Of a DNA stretch of 64,000 nucleotides, positions 46,777-58,750 are shown one piece after another. The position numbers and the translations under genes are program-made. The notes below the pieces were generated by a model, which was not told the DNA's origin, did no database searches, and saw only the letters and a program-made list of their open reading frames with translations. Source of the stretch: Epichloe hybrida (lineage: Eukaryota > Ascomycota > Sordariomycetes > Hypocreales > Clavicipitaceae). How positions within the stretch are numbered: position 1 is the stretch's first letter; the number at the start of each line of letters is the position of its first letter. The stretch covers positions 3,348,001 to 3,412,000 of the forward strand of contig JAFEKR010000004.1 in NCBI GenBank assembly GCA_019022495.1, written 5' to 3'.

Positions 46777-48690
46777 TGAGGCATATTCGGCGTTGACGTG
46801 CAGGGAATTTCGTCCGGGCCATGCCCGAAGAGGTTCCTGACCAGCACACCAATATTAATGCGCTTACGCACTTTGTTCCGCACTTCCTAAGGGAGGAGGA
46901 CCTTCCACTCCATACAAAATTACATGACCATCTCGACGCAATTTTTCGAAGCGAAAATCGCAGTCGTGGGATCTTTGCGCGTCAACAAGATCGCGCATGT
47001 GCCCGATAGCACGGTGTGCGAAACCATGCAGTTTCCCATGACGCGGCCATGGCAGAGACCCGCCAGATTACCATGGCACGCAGGCACGCCACGCAATCGG
47101 GTACAATCAATACGGACTACGAACTACGGACTACGGACTACGGATTACTCAAACTCTTGTTGATCTGCACGCGATCGGGCCTCGATTATGAGACCATTCT
47201 GCCCCTGGTACGGAGTAGTTTCTTCAACGCTGTTTGTGAAGCTCAGCATTGCATGCTCCCAGGGAGTCAATGACTTGTTCCCTTGCCTTCTATTTGATAT
47301 CATGTCGACGTATCCCCCAAAAGCAGACACTGTACGCGACTTGGCTGAATTGTCCTGGTCGTCCAACAGTTGCTCTGACACATACAGGCAGAGAGAGTAG
47401 TCCGTACTTTCCGACGCTTCCGATTCAGTCAATGTTAGTATGCTTCGCTGACATCATCCCCACGGACTGGATCGAAACTGAGCTGTGACTTGCGGCTTCA
47501 ATAAGCTGGGTTCATTGACAGTGGTAGTTCCCACAATGATTGACTACATATATTTCGCATGATATGGTATAGCGACGCTGTTGATTGAAGACCATAATCT
47601 TTTTTAGACAAGCCCTTCCTTCTCTTTCAATTTATATCATTTACTCATCATCCCGTGAATTCGGTGCAACCTGTCTGTTCTGTAGAATAGCAATTCGCGA
47701 TTGTGTAGTTCATGTCCAAATCGCCGAGCTTAACTAGAGGTGAGCTGGCTTCGGGTCGAGATACGAAGGAACAGCCGACTGATTCTCTTTGGACTTTCTT
47801 TGTCCGATGTCCGAACACACGATGAATGCATCGTGACACCGAGAAGTATGAGAGCACCGCGAGATCGGATGTTAATTCGGGGAGGATATCTCCGGAGATG
47901 GACGCGAATGCAGTCGCTTAGGTAGGCTAGAGAGGATCAACTTCGACCACGCAAGCACGTACTGTAGTTGGTCAGGCTAAGGTATGGCTGTGTCGACATG
48001 GGAGACAAAGAGACGAGGCACAGGAGATGAGATCACTACAGGTACCATGCTTTACGGTTCACATGTGGCAGACAACGGATAGACAACGGATAGACAACGG
48101 ACAGGCTCAGAAGGGCCTGGATACATGATGAACTCCAGTTTCCGACGCGTAGAGCTTGCTGAGATTATCTATAAAGAACACATGACTTGGTACATTTCCT
48201 CGGTGAAAGAAAAAAAAGGTCATTGTGCTCCTTGGACAGAGCCCAATTACCATTTCAAACGCCGCCCGAGCCAATAACGAGAAGCCCCTAGGTTTCCATT
48301 CACCAAAACATGCTCGAGTTCGATGACACCGAACCACCAAGGGGTTTTGACAAAGGGCCACCACAGCGCACAGACAAAGACGGCTTTGACGCGGCAAAAT
48401 TCGTCGGGAGGTGTTCGCGGCCAATTGCTGATTGTAGCGGGTAGGTAGAAATCCGAGGTCCGATGGTGCTTTGTTTCACGTCACGCACATACAAGGTGGT
48501 TTCCCCATTGCTGAACGATGGAAGGGAAAAAAGAACACCATCCGGATATTCGTTTCGTTTTGTTAAGGTTTTGACGTCTTTTTTAATTGATTGCCTCAAA
48601 CCAAGGCGAACATGCTCTTTATCCTTGCCTCGACCAATGCAGCCCAATATAAATCGTCCTCACTACCAACTCCAACCCGAAACCTCGCAA

Positions 48691-49534
48691 TTATATCGAG
48701 GAGGGGTACAGCATGACACGAACCGAAGCACCGAAAGACTTAGTGGGAAGGGGGGAGGTAAATCGTGCGCGGACGACTCCAGAGTTGCCTGAAGGAGAAC
48801 TGGTGTTAGTCTAGGTCGTGCGTAGCGCTCCCTTGCAGCAGATGCAACGGGGATTGAATGGAGGGGGAAGAGCGGATTTACCGTGTGGCCGGGTGACCTT
48901 GCCCCAGATGACGCGGATCTTAGATCCACGGATCTCCTTCTGAGCGCGGTAGACGTAGGCAATCTTCTTGCCCAAGTAGAAGCTGTTGGACGCCAAAAGA
49001 GTCAGAATGCGAATTTGGAAGCGGATTCTCGAGCATCGAATTGGGACATGACCTACTTGGCAGCAGAAGTGTCGTCGACGCCCTCAATCTTGATCAGACT
49101 GGTGCCGGGGCGAGTGACGTGACGGGATCGCTGGTAGCTCAAGTGACGTCCCCTATTTAACAGATCCGTCAGCAAACTTGCACTTTTGACGATGTTCGTC
49201 TCCCCCAATTCTGCGAAATGAACGCTATGCGAAGTGGAAACGAGAAACCCCGACGTTGGTGCTGGATCGACAAAGTGAATTCGTTCGTTCGACCCCGTCG
49301 TGTGATTTGTGCTCGTCCCTCGTTTCCAGTCGACAGCAAAGACTTTTGGGTTTCGGATTCGAAATGATTGTCCTGTCATCGGGATGTACTCACTTGACGT
49401 ATACTGCGGACGGAAGAGTTAGTACTTTTTCAAACTTATGATGCTGAAGGATCCCGCTCCGTTGCCACATTCGGCAACGAATTCAACATGATGGTTGATA
49501 AAAACTTACGTCTGTGACCGCTCTCGGAAGGCAT
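48691..49534 (-). CDS. rpl33: 60S ribosomal protein eL33 (RPL33/L35Ae)
   Basis: Five exons (minus): 49534-49510, 49403-49394, 49152-49057, 48982-48882 and 48788-48691; 109 residues. The product reads through all eL33 landmarks: [64 protein letters not shown], and the end [15 protein letters not shown]. eL33 is a large-subunit protein near the tRNA exit region and is needed for 60S maturation. Exon 2 is only 10 nt (it supplies most of LYVK). Four introns in 330 coding bases fits the intron-rich ribosomal-protein genes of filamentous fungi. Confidence 0.96.
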
Positions 49535-51275
49535 GTTGACTGGTTTGATTTGATATCACCCTCAAAGACAAGGAGAGAGTAGAAGGAAACTGTCTTATCT
49601 AAAAGACCTTTCCCTGGTTGCTGGTGCACGTCGTTGTGTCGTGATGTCGGCTGAGTATGGGTGGATGCGATAATCGTGTGTGGTGTCACTAGCACGAAAA
49701 ATTGTGCCCTCGAAATCACGTGTGGCTTTAGGGCATTTATTCTTTCATTTGTTGTGGCGGCTGGTCAGTTGGTCTGGTGTGGCCCGCACACCGCCTCATG
49801 TGGCTTGGTGATGGATCAACGAGGAAGCTTCCAGTGTTACTCACGATATTGCGTAAACACGGGCCTTGGTGGAACTGCTGCGGCGCAGAACATTTCGCAA
49901 AAAGCGCTCGTAGTGATTCTCGCGTCGGCAACACTGCGCGCTGCTAACCAACAATGATCGGTGATGAGTGACAGCAGTGTTCCGATCGTCGCTCGTAGGC
50001 CGAGATTCCAGCCCTGTGGACGAAGGCACACAACACCCACACCAACGGCGGGATCTTAGTCATCTGAGTGATGATGTGCTTCTTGATGAATAATATAGCT
50101 CGCTGTGAGCTCACGAGTTCCACTCGTTTGTTAACAGCATCCAAGCAGAGCTTGTCCCACGATAGTGTGCGAGCAGCTTCATGAAATTGCCGCATGCCTA
50201 GATACATTCATGATGCATTTTGGGTTTCTATTGAGTTAAGGGCGACGCTCCGTAAGCCAAAAAGACGTATAATCTTCTGGCATATTATATGATCCTTTTT
50301 TTTTTTTTTTTGAAAAAAAATTTGGTCACAGCTCACAGAATGAATCACAGCACGAACAGAAACAACGGCTGACTGCAACCTGCAATATAAATCACATTGG
50401 GTAAGTCAGAAGAGATTATACATACGGACTACATGTATACATACATACATGGAATGGAGCGGGATCGTCGGATGGGTATTGGTGCGGCAAAAATTGCGCA
50501 TAGATGATTCTCTCCTCACTCTATTACGGAGTACGGATTATCACGGTGAGATCGCAAGGCGTGGGCAGGGTGGACCAAAACGGTTGAGGGGACCGGAGAC
50601 GTTGAAAATGGTGCGACAGGCTCAGTGAACGATGCAGAGCGCACGCACCTGTTCTTGATGCACGACAGCCAGAACTAGGGCAGCAGCAACTAGGTCGGCA
50701 AAACAAGTCTGGTCCATGCTTGTCATCAAAAAGGGAAACTGAGACTTGTTTCTGAGACTTTGCTTGGACGGTCTCGTCATATTACATACATAAGGCACGG
50801 AAGGGTCTCGTCATGGCAACCCCCCAAGCTTCACCCGTCGTGCCTGCAGTCGCCCCGCCTTTGGCTTAACGTGGGCGTCGATGGGTCATTGACCTGTAAT
50901 TGACCTGTAAGCCAGCGAATTGCTCAGTCTGGTTCAAGACAAGTGGACTCAAGTGCTGCCCCTCCTGGCCCTGCTCGAAGCATTTTTAGTGCTGCTGCTG
51001 CTGCTGCTGCTGCTGGGGCTACCCACCGAGACGCTTCCGTTCTGAGGTCATTATTACAGTAACTCCGCCGTCCCAGCTTATCCGGAACCAGTGTCCGCTG
51101 CCCAACATCTTCTTTCGTCGACACGTCTCGCGCCTGTCTATCTACCTCCTCACTCATAGCACCCCTCCCATTGAACGCCAGGCAACATCTAGAACGCCTC
51201 TCGCATAGTTGCTCGTCCCAAATCATCTTCTCAAGAAGTCGACGTTGATCGCCTGGAGCGGTTTGCCAAAGCACC
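49535..51275. other. 1.7 kb divergent promoter region (eL33 / G6PD)
   Basis: Contains poly-T/poly-A near 50296-50322, one TACGGAGTA at 50525-50533 overlapping TACGGATTA, and a (GCT)n tract at 50991-51015. Frames here lack family features. Confidence 0.45.
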
Positions 51276-53274
51276 ATGGACCACAGCCAGTCCGCGTACG
51301 TACAGCACCCAATAATCAACACCTAACCCCACCATGGATGCTGGAAAGCCGGGATTTCTAGGTGCGGGCTTAGGACAAGTTCTCTCTCGTCATCTTCGAG
51401 CTTCTCAATCCTTGATGGATGGCCTGTTTTCCTTCCAAATCGCGACGCACTGACACCGTGGTTCAATCGCAGGCAAACCATGGAGCTGAAGGAGAACACT
51501 TCCATCGTTGTGCTGGGCGCCTCTGGTGACCTGGCCAAGAAGAAGACCGTACGAGTTCAACCAGTCTTCCACATTTTTTGCACCAGGATCTGCGCTAACA
51601 AGCTTCTCCTCAATGCAGTACCCCGCGCTTTTTGGATTGGTGAGCAATTGAATCCGACATAGCTACATTTATGGTCCCGAGTGAACCAGCATTTATCAGC
51701 TCAAAGTGCTGACAGCCCAATAGTTCCGAAACCAATTTCTGCCCAAAGACGTCAAAATTGTCGGATATGCTCGTACCAAGATGGATCACGAGGAGTACCT
51801 CAAGCGCATAAAGTCATGTATCAAGACTCCAACAAAGGAAATTGAACAACAACTTGAGAACTTCTTGGGCCTGTGCACATATATCTCTGGCCAGTACGAT
51901 AAGGATGAGTCGTTTGAGAACCTGAACAAGCACTTGACAGAGCTGGAGAAGGGTCGCTCTGAAACTCATCGATTGTTCTACATGGCCCTGCCTCCAAGTG
52001 TCTTCACCATAGTCTCTCAGCACTTGAAGAAGTGCTGCTATCCTGAGAAGGGTATTGCAAGAGTTATTGTATGCCGAACGTTTCAGCTCCTTTTTGTTGC
52101 CTTTTTTTTTGGAGGTCGGTCGGCATAGTCAAGTCTGACACGATGTACTTAGGTCGAGAAACCCTTCGGCAAGGATCTGGCGAGCTCTCGCGAGCTGCAA
52201 AAATCTCTCGAGCCCGACTGGAACGAGGCGGAACTGTTCCGTATCGACCACTACCTCGGTAAAGAGATGGTCAAGAACATTCTGATTCTTAGATTCGGCA
52301 ACTCATTCCTCGGCGCTACGTGGAATCGACACCACATCGACAATGTCCAAATTACATTCAAGGAGCCTTTCGGTACAGAGGGTCGCGGTGGATACTTTGA
52401 CGAATTCGGCATCATTCGCGACGTCATGCAGAACCACTTGTTGCAGGTACTGACGCTGCTCGCAATGGAGCGACCCATCTCATTCGACTCTGAAGATATC
52501 CGAGATGAGAAGGTCCGAGTTCTGCGCGCCATTCCCGCCATTGAGCCCAAGAATGTTATTATTGGACAATACGGCAAGTCACTCGACGGCAGCAAGCCAT
52601 CATACAAGGAGGATGACACCGTTCCCGAGGACTCAAGATGTCCTACTTTCTGCGCGTTGGTTGCCTACATCAAGAATGAACGGTGGGACGGTGTTCCCTT
52701 CATCATGAAGGCTGGCAAGGCTCTCAACGAGCAAAAGACGGAGATTCGAATTCAATTCAAGGATGTCACTTCTGGAATCTTCAAGGACATCCCCCGAAAC
52801 GAACTCGTCATGCGTATTCAGCCCAACGAGAGCGTGTACATCAAGATGAACTCTAAGCTGCCGGGATTGAGCATGCAGACCGTAGTCACCGAGCTTGACC
52901 TTACGTACCGACGACGATTCTCCGACCTGAAGATTCCCGAAGCCTACGAGTCACTAGTCCTCGACTGCCTCAAGGGTGACCACTCCAACTTCGTCCGTGA
53001 TGATGAGCTCGATGCCAGTTGGCGCATCTTTACACCCCTGCTGCACTATCTCGATGATAACAAAGAAATTATTCCCATGGAGTATCCATATGGTAAAGTT
53101 ACTCTCTTCTTCCTTAATCTCAAGACGCAATCGTCACACTAACGTTGGATATTTCTAGGCTCTCGTGGCCCCGCGGTGCTTGATGATTTCACTGCTTCAT
53201 ATGGTTACAAATTCAGTGACGCTACTGGATACCAGTGGCCTACGACGGCGGCTTCTGCTCCCAACAAGTTGTAA
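51276..53274 (+). CDS. zwf1: Glucose-6-phosphate 1-dehydrogenase
   Basis: Six exons: 51276-51295, 51473-51548, 51619-51639, 51724-52068, 52153-53092 and 53159-53274; 505 residues, the normal length. NADP-binding GASGDLA lies at residues 22-28, EKPFGKDL at 156-163, and the active-site RIDHYLGKE at 184-192; the C-terminal beta+alpha dimer domain is complete. It oxidises glucose-6-phosphate to 6-phosphogluconolactone, the first and NADPH-yielding step of the oxidative pentose phosphate pathway in the cytosol. Exon 3 is a 21 nt microexon (YPALFGL). At the end, TTG-TAA overlaps a GTAAGT donor; a further intron joining to CTAA near 53354 would change only the last residue. Confidence 0.96.
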
Positions 53275-54417
53275 GTGGTTGCTGTAAATACTCATCGTGT
53301 TTGTACTATTTTCGCATGCCGATTCACCTAGTAACGGTACTAACACGTTTGCAGCTAAGTTTGACTACCCGTTCACAAGACACCCCAGAACTGAGTGGGA
53401 AAGAAAGTGTTGGAAAATCATTCTATGAGATACGAAACAATTTATGTATCCAGGCTCGTCGTTCATAACGGTGATAAAAAAAGGATCACAGTACCATGAT
53501 GCCATGCGAGGTGACGAGTTCCGTCAAACGTAAAAATGGAACATAGACTCTCGAGAAAGTGTGTTATGAAAGTTCATCGTGGGAGACCCAAAAACCAATG
53601 CACCACGATTTGTTGACATTTGGTGACCCTCTCGTCCACAGTCAAACAACTGTTCACATTGAACTCAAACTGAACTCAATGACATATAGCCTGCAGATTT
53701 AGCTCTTGTGAAGGATACTGCTACGTACATAGGTGCCTAGTAGGTATTACTCCGTAGATGTCAAGCGCCATTTTCCATGTAACCTTGCTTATATAAGGTG
53801 GCCCACAAATGGCACATCATTGGTCTGTGCACCCAGCCTCACATGACCGAGCCAATGTTCGAGGCGGCATCGAATGGTGAGGGAGCAGCTGCATCGCAAC
53901 AGCAGTGACTTCATCAGAGTCTTCTGAATTGCGCCGTGCATCATCCTACTACCTGGGCGCATTCTTTGAAAGACGGCATAAAGATTCAAGTGACTTGACA
54001 ATTTCTCATCGTTACATTTGTATTCTCACCGTTGTCCAGCTGCCCGGCTCACGTCACGTCGCTCCTCCCTCCGCCACGCTTCGGCATCTTCGAGACAGCA
54101 TCTTAATTTCGTGACTAGGGCCTCGGAACGCAATCACGATCAGAACCACTTTCGAAAACCCGCATAGAAGCGGATTTTTTTTCAATCATAACTCTCTGGG
54201 AAGAGTTCTCTTTTGGTTCCATGCTGCGTCGTCGCGCATTATAGACGTTACTGGATCTGGTCGACAACGTCCAGGGATCATGCGCCTCTTGCGCTGAACA
54301 CTGGAATCTCGACTGGAAGCTCCTATGGTCGACAAAACTGCTCAAAATTAATCTCCGGCGCCTTCTCGCCTTGTCGAAGACTGCAACGGTAATCGCTGTG
54401 CCGCTGGTGGTGGCTAA
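53275..54417. other. Intergenic region between G6PD and MED14
   Basis: 3' flank of the G6PD gene and promoter of MED14; one inverted TACGGAGTA at 53748-53756 and a TATATAA at 53789-53795. No gene seen. Confidence 0.45.
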
Positions 54418-57400
54418 ATGCCCGGGGTGATCACAATGGAGCCAGGCGGCCAGAACGGCACGCGCACCGACCACGATAGGGATTTCGGCACGAACGGTGT
54501 GAACGGTGTCGATGCCACAGATTCGCGGCATGGAGGCCTTTCCAGGGAGAAGGCTGTTGCTGCTCCAACGCCTACAGACGATACTTCGACTGCTAAGGAC
54601 GCATCACGGCGGCTCGAATCGGATGCCAACGGTGTCAAGGCCGAACAAAGTCGGAACCGAATGAATGATCTTCCCGACGAAATTGTTCACATCACACAAG
54701 GATTTGTTCCTCTATCTCTACTTTTAACTCGCCTAGCTCAGACAACGCATAATGCGCTTGAAGACAAAATCGCAGAACTGGCCAAGATGCCAGTGCCTGC
54801 AACGACCATGAATGGTACTTCTTCATCATATTCTTCCAGTGGACCAGACGACACGTCTGCAGAAAACTTGAGAAAGAAGGGAGCTCTTCTCCATTTCGCT
54901 CAAGAGTGGCACGGCAAATGGCTGAAGGCATTGGTCATTGCGGAATGGAGCAGGCAATCGCCTCAGGTCAGCAAACTCATTGACCTGAAGTATCACATCG
55001 ACCAGCAAAGGATGCTCTTTGACGCTGCGCTCGACAACATTGTCAATGTCAAGCGAGACTTGACATTTGCTCGAATGCCGAGCCCCGACTTGAAGACTGC
55101 CTTGCAAGTACTGTCAACAGGGAGTGCACCATGGATGCCCGACGTGAGTTCTTCTGTCCGATCTAGAACTTGGCGATATGTCGACGTGTTGTAACTAATC
55201 ATTTCTCTGCAGCTTCATTACATCGAGCCACCTGCCTTAACGGCAGAGGAGCAGCTGAAGTGGATGGGCGATCTGAACACATTACTCTCTCTACGACTCA
55301 ATTTGGATGATTTCGATAAAATCCCCCCTCAGTTTCGCGACTACGAAATTGGATCTGGACGAGTCACCTTCAAAGTCGACGGCGAGTTCGAAGTAGATCT
55401 TACCATCGCCGATGAAGACTTTGAGAAGCAATTCTGGTTCATTGATTTCAGATATGCCTTCAAGCCTGCAGCCTCAAGGCTTCCCAACTCGTTGCGCTCC
55501 TATTTGGAGGCAGGTGTCAATGACTCTCTAGGGAGGGAGGGCTTGCAGGGCTGTTATCAATTCCTGCATGGATTTGTCCTCACTACAAAGATACACGAGC
55601 TCAGTCGTCAAGCCTTGCAGCTGAGCCGAAGCTCATGGACAGGAACGTTGAACGTGGAGCCGCTAAACCGAGCTCTTGCTATACAGTACTGGACGTCGAG
55701 ATCCAACACAACCGGCTCGAAGAGCTGGGTTCTTGTTGCAGTCAATAGCAACCGCAAGCCGAATGGAAAACACAACGTCAACGCATCAAGCCAACTTGTT
55801 GCCAAGTGGTATCGAGATGGCAAGGAGGTCAATGAGGTTCCCATTGACTTCAACGTGGATGAGCTGTCGACGGAGTCGCTACTGACAAATGTCATCGCTC
55901 GGCACGTCGAGTACATTCTCAGCAATATCCATAGCAAGCTTCTGATGGCGGCACGATTTCAAAAGCAGGAGGCAGGAATAGTCCTTCGGATTTCCAAGAC
56001 GGATCCCGCTTCTTCCGTCTTGACTACGCAGGTGGGCTGCAGCGGAAAAGTTTCATTGCTTATTGAGCCAATGACGGGCGTATTTGCAGTGAAGCCACAG
56101 TCTAAATTCACAATCCAACCTGAACGCCAGCTCAACGATGGCAAAATCCCTGCAGATGATGGTGTCAACTGCCTAGAGCATGTTCGCTGCGCCATCATGG
56201 AGGAGGAAGTACACCGCCGCGGCACGTCGATGGGATGGAATGTGCGAAAGGCAGCAATGACGATGGAGGAGTTGAGATTGGTCGTGAAGATGCGAGACTG
56301 GACTCGTGCGATCTGGTTGCAGAAGGATGGCTGGGGCTCCAGCTGGTTCGTGGTGGTAGTCTTGAGCTTAAGCGGTGATGAATGGTGGCTGCTTGAATCG
56401 TGAGTCTCGTGGTCTTTGCCGCGCAGGAGGAGAAACCCTTTGGAGAGCTAAGGAAAATATTGTTCAAAGGAAGCTAACGACAGGCCCAGGAAACGAAACG
56501 ATGGAAGCAGAACACCGCGGCTGCAAATGAAGATGCCGCTCAACAACGGCTACCCCGAGTTGACGGACACATTTTGGAATAACTTGGCGTTTCTCACTAC
56601 TGGGCTCATCGCGCAATCAATTGACATGAGGGAACTGCATCGACAGAGGATTAAGAGCGAGTCAAACTACAAACCCTCGTCGTCGGCCTCACTACTCGTG
56701 CAATTGCCGTCAATCGACATTGCACTTTCCGATCTGTTCCCTGCCATGGCCTTCCATACAGACGACGCCAAGTCGCATACATCAGTGTCAAATGATTCAG
56801 TGTCGGAGGACGATGAAGACTATGAGAAGACGGATATGTTATCTCTCATCCAGCAGGCGTCGGGGATCACCGTGCCTATACCTAAGAAAGCGTGGGCAGA
56901 GAACATTGTCAACATCAGCTTCAAGGGGATTCAATCACTTGCGCCAACCGGCGCGACGAACGGGGACGGTTCGCAAGAGACAGAACTCATCTGCGTCTCG
57001 GAAGCCATCATTCAAGTTAGGAATCTTTCAAAATTCTCTTCCTTATCCGATCTAGCAGATCGCGACGTTTCATACGACCCACAGCGAGGTCAGTTCTCGC
57101 TTCGATTCCAACGCGCGGTAGGCAAGCCGGTGCTCGACACGCTCAAGTCACGAATCATGGCTATTGATCGATTCGTCAACTTTTTGGAAGTCATGGACAG
57201 CGCCAAGGGCACCATTACGACGGAGTCGGTGACGCTGCGTCAAAGCACATTTTACTACGGCGGAAGCGTGGCTCGTGGTCAACAAGATGACGAGGTTCAG
57301 GAGATGCAGAGTCAGAAACAGAGCCAAGAAGCGAAGACGACCAAGCGCTGGCGCGTGGTCTTGGACCTGTCCAGGGGAGACATTGACATTGAAATAGAAA

Positions 57401-57969
57401 AGGGTAATCCCCATCTACAAGTCGTCGATCTCATGAGACAGCTTGTCAATAGTGATGGCGGCATCAGCGGTCTCATGTCCTGGCTGGTTATATCGCTGCA
57501 GGCGCTGCAGGCCATCGGCAAGATGGACAGCCAGTGGGAGCCTCTCAGGGCAGCGGGACTGGGAGGCTTTGAGTTTTCCATGAAGACGATTGCGTGGATG
57601 AACATTGACTACTGGACCAGCACTGGGCCCAACGAACAAAGCCGCAAGACTGTGTCGTTGGACGTTAAGATGAGGCCTCGCCGCAGCCAAGCATGGTGGC
57701 ATGTGTGGCGATCCGACGCCGACGCCGACGCCGACGCCGAATCGCAAGACGCCGTATCCAGAGCTCTACAGCCAGTCTGGGACGGCAAAGGCGAAGGCTG
57801 GCTTGGCCTGGCCACTGGCGCAGCGGGCCTGCCTGAAGGCGGCGTCGTGGCCATGCTACTGGCTGTCGACGAAGCGATTCGCACCTCTGTCACCGACGGT
57901 TCAGCCGACAACAGCAGCAGCAGCAGCAGCGGCAGCAACAACAACAAGGATGTAGTCGTATTAGACTAG
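54418..57969 (+). CDS. med14: Mediator complex subunit 14 (RGR1)
   Basis: Three exons: 54418-55143, 55213-56399 and 56484-57969; 1132 residues. The start at 54418 gives the MPGVI N-terminus common in this group; ATG at 54436 is an alternative. After a disordered ~80 residues comes the MED14 N-terminal domain (ITQGFVPLSLLLTRLAQTTHNAL, then LLHFAQEWHGKWLKALVIAEWSRQ), followed by the long architectural region and a poorly conserved C-terminus with a (DA)n run from a GCCGAC repeat and a poly-Ser run. MED14 is the backbone joining head, middle and tail of Mediator and is essential for RNA polymerase II initiation. Confidence 0.93.
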
Positions 57970-58750
57970 CCAGCCATCCCTCTGTTTTTTTTTTTTTTTC
58001 CTCACATAATAGTCCCATATAAAGAAGAGAAATTCCACGGGACAAACAGCAACCCTTTTTGCTGCCGCCCCTCCCCCTCAAAAAACCACCTAGGCAGTTC
58101 TAGTATCTAATTCCCCCCCTTCCGTCCCTTCCGTCCCTTTCTCATATTCATATTCATCTTTTTTTTTTTTTTTTCCTATTCGTTCTCGTGTAATGCTACG
58201 CAAATAATGATACACAATGCAATACCGGAGGCAGGTATGCCGTGCAGCGGAGTTGGATTCATCTACCTAGGAGTAGCATCGGCCCTACGGCCCAAGTAGG
58301 GGGACTCTTTGTGATTTTGATCGTTTTGTCCTTTTTTTTTTTCTTTCAGTTCGTTACGAGAACCAGGCTAGCGGGCCAGATGCTGTTTTCTCACTCTTCG
58401 TAATTGTTTCCCCCCCCCCCCTTTTTTTTTTCTGGAAAAATTTAAAATGGCATGGGTTTAGATTAGAACGGGGTGGGTGGGTGGATGGGAAGCGAGTGCG
58501 GTTAGTCCTGAGTGGGACCAAGTAATCGTGCCACGCCCCACTTCTTTTGGTTAGAGCCCGGCGATAACCAAAAGAAGTGGGGCGTGGCACGATTAGGGCA
58601 AGCGTACGGAGTACATGTTGTTCATTGTACTTATCCTGTGAGAGTTTTTAGAGAAATTGAAGGACCTCCCCCCCCCCCTGTCCCTGATGGTATTTTCTAT
58701 TCTCTATCCGTTTTGAAATATTACTCTCTTGCCCGAGCCCCCATCCTTCA
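57970..58750. other. Intergenic between convergent genes, with homopolymers and hairpin
   Basis: Several long T- and C-runs (57985-58000, 58160-58174, 58331-58342, 58411-58431, 58668-58678) and a large perfect inverted repeat. Shared 3' flank of MED14 and protoporphyrinogen oxidase. No gene seen. Confidence 0.5.
58523..58595. repeat. Perfect inverted repeat, 31 bp arms, 11 bp loop
   Basis: The left arm 58523-58553 and right arm 58565-58595 are exact reverse complements, starting TAATCGTGCCACGCCCCACT on either strand, separated by GAGCCCGGCGA. It lies between the 3' ends of two convergent genes and 10 bp before a TACGGAGTA motif. Confidence 0.95.

Larger units (their letters stand above)
44007..48690. 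other. 4.7 kb gene-poor region with many short tandem repeats
   Basis: Longest stretch without a supported gene outside the transposon island; base composition is ordinary, so it is not RIP-degraded. Frames of 60-170 codons occur on both strands but cross tandem repeats and lack family features; 44672-44890 (minus, 72 codons) reads as a plausible helix but stands alone. It includes the DUF2406 promoter, repeats at 44445-44471, 45740-45810, 46008-46073, 46733-46776, 47111-47147 and 48071-48101, and one TACGGAGTA copy. A long non-coding RNA or a fast-evolving small gene cannot be excluded. Confidence 0.4.
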
